A stretch of 64,000 nucleotides of DNA from Chryseobacterium sp. (GTDB lineage Bacteria; Bacteroidota; Bacteroidia; Flavobacteriales; Weeksellaceae), in the NCBI RefSeq assembly GCF_008014695.1, contig NZ_VOXE01000001.1:558001-622000 (forward strand), written 5' to 3'. Shown here one piece after another: positions 60,484 through 64,000 of this stretch (the stretch's first letter is position 1; every line of letters starts with the position of its first letter). The notes below the pieces were generated by a model. It was not told where the DNA came from, searched no databases, and saw nothing but the letters and a program-made list of their open reading frames with translations. The translations under genes and the position numbers were made by a program.

Positions 60484-60903
60484 ATGAAAAATATTTATAG
60501 TTCGAAGCGTTTACTGAAATTCGGCTTTTCAATGATTTTGCTGTCTTCTGTATTAGGAGTGGTTTCTTCCTGCAAAAAAGATGATGAACCTGATTTCACC
60601 TCACATAATGTACAGTTTAAGGTGGAAGCCACAAACGATGTACATATTAAAGCGATTGTAACGCAGGTCGGAACGGTTCAGACTTCCAATTATGTGGTGA
60701 CCGGAACCTCATGGAACAGCGAAAACATCAATGTAAACTCAACTCAAGGTTCTGTAAATATCGCCTCCACAGCAGACGGCTTCGATGCTGATTCAAAACT
60801 TATCGTGAAAATTCTGGTAGACGGTGAGTTAAAAAAGACAGACACAGCCAAAGGTCTTGATCTGAAAGCAATGACCACCTACAGTTTTTACAAACAGTTC
60901 TAA
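60484..60903 (+). CDS. Small lipoprotein of unknown function (possibly MmpS-like)
   Basis: 139 residues from MKNIYSSKRLLK at 60484. Lipoprotein signal with lipobox VSSC (Cys near 28), then a ~100-residue beta-rich domain with NVQFKVEATNDVHIKAIVTQVG, TGTSWNSENI and KLIVKILVDGELKK. The strand pattern recalls MmpS-type accessory domains, but this is weak. Followed by a terminator, so monocistronic. Confidence 0.72.
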   Translation: MKNIYSSKRLLKFGFSMILLSSVLGVVSSCKKDDEPDFTSHNVQFKVEATNDVHIKAIVTQVGTVQTSNYVVTGTSWNSENINVNSTQGSVNIASTADGFDADSKLIVKILVDGELKKTDTAKGLDLKAMTTYSFYKQF

Positions 60904-60939
60904 ATTCTATTCGGCCTACTTCCGGATTTAAAAAATAAA

Positions 60940-60978
60940 AAATGCTAAAATCAGATTTCTGGTTTTAGCATTTTTGTT
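60940..60978 (+). terminator. Terminator of the small lipoprotein gene
   Basis: Stem AAATGCTAAAA / TTTTAGCATTT around a 12-base loop, followed by T-rich sequence, 37 bases after the stop. Could also serve the desaturase gene that converges from the other side. Confidence 0.75.
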
Positions 60979-60996
60979 TTGGGGTGATCCGGGCAA

Positions 60997-61749
60997 TTAG
61001 ATTTCTCTATTTACCGGTGCAACAGGATTCAGCCGGATGAGTTTCATTTTATCGAGCAGAAGCATAATGCAGTAGGTGATATCGATTTCATGCCATCTTA
61101 CGCCGCCGAAATTAGCACGTCCACCGAATTTATGGTGGTTGTTATGATAACCTTCGCCCATCATCAGCCAATCGAAACGGAAGAGATTTTTGGAAGTATC
61201 TGAAACCTTGAAATTTACATAACCGTAAATATGTGCAAACCAGTTGATGATGACTCCGTGAATCGGTGCCATGAAATAAGCCACCGGCAGAAAGAGCCAT
61301 TCCCACCACGCGGTTGCAAAAAAATAGAAGAAAGCAGTGTAAGCAAGTGCCCAACCGATTCTGGAACCCCATGAACTCGCAAACCGGTCGAAACCTTCCC
61401 ACTGCGGAACATTTTTAGTGAATTTCTCTTCGATTTTCAATTTCTGCTGATTGATCTCGGTGTAAATTTTCTTTGTCCGCCACATCATTGTAAAAAGATT
61501 GTGGTCATATTTCGGGGAGTGCGGATCTTTTTCGGTATCGGCGTAAGCATGGTGCATCCTGTGCATTACTCCGTAACCATACGCAGAAAGATAATTGGAG
61601 CCTTGTGTAAACCAGGTTAAAACAAAACAGAGTTTTTCGCCAAATTTTGACATTTTGAAAGTCTGATGCGCGGCATATCGGTGAAGAAAAAAGGTCTGAA
61701 AAAAAAGCCCTGAATACCACAGAACTGCAATAAATATTAAAATTCCCAT
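60997..61749 (-). CDS. Acyl-CoA/acyl-lipid delta-9-type desaturase
   Basis: 250 residues, membrane di-iron desaturase with three His boxes: HRYAAH (24-29), HRMHH (about 64-68) and YHNNHH (about 197-202). Four helices frame the active site. Introduces a double bond in fatty acyl chains at the membrane. ATG at 61749 with a -7 box 17 bases upstream. Confidence 0.93.
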   Translation of the reverse strand: MGILIFIAVLWYSGLFFQTFFLHRYAAHQTFKMSKFGEKLCFVLTWFTQGSNYLSAYGYGVMHRMHHAYADTEKDPHSPKYDHNLFTMMWRTKKIYTEINQQKLKIEEKFTKNVPQWEGFDRFASSWGSRIGWALAYTAFFYFFATAWWEWLFLPVAYFMAPIHGVIINWFAHIYGYVNFKVSDTSKNLFRFDWLMMGEGYHNNHHKFGGRANFGGVRWHEIDITYCIMLLLDKMKLIRLNPVAPVNREI

Positions 61750-61765
61750 ACATTAAGTTAAGCTG

Positions 61766-61773
61766 CAAAATTA
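61766..61773 (-). promoter_or_regulatory. -7 box of the desaturase gene
   Basis: TAATTTTG on the minus strand, 16 bases before the ATG at 61749. Confidence 0.5.
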
Positions 61774-61821
61774 CGCTGATTTAAAGGATTTTTCATCAAT
61801 AACACAGTTTTACGTTATGCA

Positions 61822-61854
61822 CAAAATAGAAGACCGGAAAAATTCCCGGTCTTC
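61822..61854 (-). terminator. Terminator of tyrS
   Basis: Minus-strand stem GAAGACCGG / CCGGTCTTC with an 8-base loop, then TATTTTG, about 25 bases after the tyrS stop. Confidence 0.75.
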
Positions 61855-61880
61855 ATCAATTATTTATTGTCAAAAGAATA

Positions 61881-63176
61881 TTACACAGCTTTCACGATAA
61901 AATAATTCTTTTTCCCTTTTTGCAAAAGCAGGAATTTACCGTCGATAAGGTCTTTTTCTGTCACTTCAAAAGTGTCGCTCACCTTTTCTTTATTAATGGA
62001 GATGGAATTGCCCTGAAGTTCTCTTTTCGCTTCACCTTTAGATTTTAAGAAACCTGATTTCTCCGAAATCAAGTCAATGATATTTTGGCCAAGTACTTCA
62101 GTTTTCGGAACCTCTTTCTGCGGAACCCCGTCGAAAATTTCCAGAAATGTCGCTTCGTCTAGATTTACAAGATCTTCGGCAGTAGAACGGCCGAAGAGAA
62201 TTTCAGAAGCTTTCTGGGCTTTTTCGAATTCCTCACGGCTGTGCACCCAAACCGTCACTTCTTCCGCGAGTTTTTTCTGCAGTTTTCTTTCGTGCGGGGC
62301 GGTTTTATGATCTCCGATAAGATTTTCGATTTCCGTTCTGCTTAAAAAAGTGTAGAATTTAATGAATCTTTCGGCGTCTTCATCGGTGGCATTCACCCAA
62401 AACTGATAGAATTTATATGGGGAAGTCCTTTTCGGGTCGAGCCAGTAATTTTCTCCGCTTTCGGATTTCCCGAATTTGGAGCCGTCTGACTTTGTAATGA
62501 GCGGAACTGTTAAAGCAAATGCATCACCCTGCACTTTTCTGCGGATAAGTTCGGTTCCTGTGGTGATATTTCCCCACTGATCCGAGCCGCCCATCTGCAT
62601 TTTTACATTATTATTTTTATAGAGATGCAGGAAATCATAGCCCTGCAAAAGCTGATAGGTAAATTCCGTGAAACTCATTCCCTCCGCGCCGTTTTCACCA
62701 GTAATTCTCTTTTTCACAGATTCTTTCGCCATCATGTAATTCACAGTGATGTTTTTACCCACATCACGCACAAATTCCAGGAAGGAAAACTCTTTCATCC
62801 AGTCATAATTGTTAACCAGTTCTGCTTTATTGTCTTCTGTTCCGTCGAATTTCAAAAATTTTGAAAGCTGGTTTTTAATACAGTCTACATAATGATTGAG
62901 GGTGGCTTCATCCAAAAGGTTCCGTTCGCTGGACTTTCCGGATGGATCACCGATCATTCCGGTCGCGCCGCCCACCAAAGCGATCGGTTTATGACCGTGC
63001 TGCTGAAAATGAGCCAGTATTTTGATCTGAATTAAACTCCCGATATGCAGAGAATCCGCGGTAGGGTCAAAACCTATGTAGGCGGTTGTTATTTCTTTGT
63101 TGAGCTGTTCCTCGGTTCCGGGCGTCATGTCAGCAAAAAGTCCGCGCCACTTCAGTTCTTCAATAAAAGGATTCAT
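61881..63176 (-). CDS. tyrS: Tyrosyl-tRNA synthetase
   Basis: 431 residues from [12 protein letters not shown] at 63176 (63182 also possible). Class I motifs ADSLHIGSL (HIGH-like) and KFGKSESG (KMSKS-like), tyrosine-binding region [27 protein letters not shown], and a C-terminal S4 RNA-binding domain (about 365-430). Standard length. A TATATTTG box lies 22 bases upstream. Confidence 0.96.
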   Translation of the reverse strand: MNPFIEELKWRGLFADMTPGTEEQLNKEITTAYIGFDPTADSLHIGSLIQIKILAHFQQHGHKPIALVGGATGMIGDPSGKSSERNLLDEATLNHYVDCIKNQLSKFLKFDGTEDNKAELVNNYDWMKEFSFLEFVRDVGKNITVNYMMAKESVKKRITGENGAEGMSFTEFTYQLLQGYDFLHLYKNNNVKMQMGGSDQWGNITTGTELIRRKVQGDAFALTVPLITKSDGSKFGKSESGENYWLDPKRTSPYKFYQFWVNATDEDAERFIKFYTFLSRTEIENLIGDHKTAPHERKLQKKLAEEVTVWVHSREEFEKAQKASEILFGRSTAEDLVNLDEATFLEIFDGVPQKEVPKTEVLGQNIIDLISEKSGFLKSKGEAKRELQGNSISINKEKVSDTFEVTEKDLIDGKFLLLQKGKKNYFIVKAV

Positions 63177-63197
63177 TTTCATAAAAATTTTGAGTCG

Positions 63198-63205
63198 CAA
63201 ATATA
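63198..63205 (-). promoter_or_regulatory. -7 box of tyrS
   Basis: TATATTTG on the minus strand matches TAnnTTTG, 15-21 bases before the possible ATG codons at 63182 and 63176. Confidence 0.5.
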
Positions 63206-63426
63206 GGAAAATTCGGCAGGAAGTTTGTGAGATGAATGGAGGTCAAAAAACTCAAACTCCAATGCAAAAATTTGTTTTAAAAATATTCAGTGGTTTGAAT
63301 TATCAAAAAAATGTTCCTCAATCCCAACCTGAGCTTAAATTGAATGAAAAAGTCTTTCAGATGCTTATTTTCCTATTTTAAATTATAAACTTTCATAAAA
63401 TAAGGGGTTTTGCACCTTCTTTTCTC

Positions 63427-63434
63427 TAAATTTG
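63427..63434 (+). promoter_or_regulatory. -7 box of the SDR dehydrogenase gene
   Basis: TAAATTTG matches TAnnTTTG, 27 bases before the ATG at 63462. A TTTG lies only 14 bases upstream, closer than usual. Confidence 0.45.
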
Positions 63435-63461
63435 ACTGAACATGAACTTTAAAAACACATT

Positions 63462-64000
63462 ATGGAGGTTTCCTTAAAAAATCAAATAGCGGTTATCACC
63501 GGTGCATCCAGCGGAATTGGAGCAGGAATTGCAAAATCGATGGCCGAAGCCGGAGCAACAGTTGTTGTGAATTACCCGTTTGACGGTGCGCTCGATCAGG
63601 CCAATTCGGTACTGCAGGAAATTACCCAAAAAGGCGGAAAAGGAATCGTTTACCAATGTGATGTTTCGAAAGAAGATGAAGTGATAAAAATGTTTCACGA
63701 GGTTGTTGAACAACTCGGCACCGTGGATATTCTGGTGAACAACGCCGGAATTCAGAAAGATGCAAAATTCACCGAGATGACTCTTGATCAGTGGAATGCG
63801 GTAATCGGTGTGAATCTTACGGGACAGTTTCTCTGCGCCCGCGAAGCAATCAAAGAATTTCTCCGCCGCGGTATAGACCTTTCGCGTTCTGCGGCATGCG
63901 GAAAAATCATCCACATTTCTTCGGTTCATGAAATCATTCCGTGGGCGGGACATGCGAATTATGCTTCGAGTAAAGGAGCAATACGAATGCTGATGCAGAC
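63462..64000 (+). CDS. SDR oxidoreductase, glucose 1-dehydrogenase type (cut by window edge)
   Basis: Frame opens at ATG 63462 (MEVSLKNQIAVITG) and runs off the window after about 179 residues. Classical SDR with TGASSGIGAGIAKSM, NNAGIQKDAKF, catalytic Ser in IIHISSVHE and YASSK in HANYASSKGA. Annotated relatives are glucose 1-dehydrogenases, though SDR substrates are hard to predict. The first 150 residues show no defect. Confidence 0.88.
   Translation, partial: MEVSLKNQIAVITGASSGIGAGIAKSMAEAGATVVVNYPFDGALDQANSVLQEITQKGGKGIVYQCDVSKEDEVIKMFHEVVEQLGTVDILVNNAGIQKDAKFTEMTLDQWNAVIGVNLTGQFLCAREAIKEFLRRGIDLSRSAACGKIIHISSVHEIIPWAGHANYASSKGAIRMLMQ

Noticed and set aside
63232-63381. 49-codon plus-strand ORF ([10 protein letters not shown]...) upstream of the SDR gene
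   Set aside because: Starts close to the tyrS promoter, has no TAnnTTTG box of its own and no recognisable motif; too weak to call a gene.
1-64000. Long ORFs opposite or out of frame to strong genes (for example 1150-1554, 11771-12310, 32073-32666, 43691-44239, 53272-53775)
   Set aside because: Each lies wholly inside a well-supported gene on the other strand or frame and encodes no recognisable protein; they are coding shadows.
1-64000. CRISPR array, transposase, phage genes, restriction or toxin-antitoxin systems
   Set aside because: No regularly spaced direct repeats and no proteins of these families were found on either strand.

Overview
The window looks like a chromosomal stretch of a Bacteroidota bacterium of the Flavobacteriia, most likely a Chryseobacterium/Kaistella-type member of the Weeksellaceae. 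This is inferred from gene content and promoter type; there is no rRNA to confirm it. The clues are a complete aerotolerance (Bat) operon, lipoproteins and beta-barrel proteins of Bacteroidota type (DUF3575, DUF4834, DUF6263), a mevalonate-pathway gene (mvaD), an OlsF-like bifunctional acyltransferase, little sign of Shine-Dalgarno sequences, and many copies of the Bacteroidota -7 promoter box TAnnTTTG upstream of genes, a few with a TTTG -33 box 19-20 bases away.

Layout. 0-9.6 kb (minus strand): a cut MATE transporter, a sigma-54 response regulator without a DNA-binding domain, PLP-binding protein, a DUF72/sirtuin pair, DJ-1/PfpI and DUF892 stress proteins, and a Cu+ P-type ATPase with three tandem CPM/CPVC metal-binding modules. 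9.7-11.3 kb: a small AT-rich islet of orphan and decaying genes next to tRNA-Phe(GAA). 11.3-19.3 kb: an OlsF-like acyltransferase and aspartate kinase (minus), then fbp-menC and glnS (plus) around a DUF3575 protein. 19.6-26.2 kb (minus): a probable operon rlmB, DUF6263 lipoprotein, DUF4834, YfhO membrane protein and a glycosyltransferase, plus DinB. 26.4-34.7 kb (plus): moxR, DUF58, a BatD-like protein, batA, batB, batC, batD, then marC. 34.7-40 kb (minus): menF and a PaaI thioesterase separated by an unusual three-gene islet (repeat lipoprotein, ECF sigma factor fused to a transmembrane anti-sigma-like tail, outer-membrane barrel), then an acyltransferase and a very small peptide gene. 40-45.4 kb (minus): PadR/PspC regulatory pair, and mutS2 with a small membrane protein and an ABC ATPase interrupted by a nonsense codon. 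45.5-64 kb: mostly housekeeping genes (ung, mscS-type channel, pdxJ, lipid/acyl-CoA genes, mvaD, purK, purE, desaturase, tyrS) ending in a cut SDR dehydrogenase.

How the genes work together. moxR-bat probably encodes a membrane/periplasmic assembly with an AAA+ chaperone, two MIDAS-containing VWA proteins and a TPR protein, linked to envelope stress. The sigma-fusion islet looks like a self-contained envelope-sensing regulatory unit. menC, menF and possibly the PaaI thioesterase belong to menaquinone synthesis; purK and purE catalyse consecutive steps of purine synthesis. No CRISPR array, phage, transposase or classical defence system is visible. The most novel-looking items are the sigma-fusion islet, two tiny genes (29 and 20 codons) each with a -7 box and a terminator, and repeated placement of -7 boxes 4-7 bases before start codons, which suggests leaderless mRNAs.
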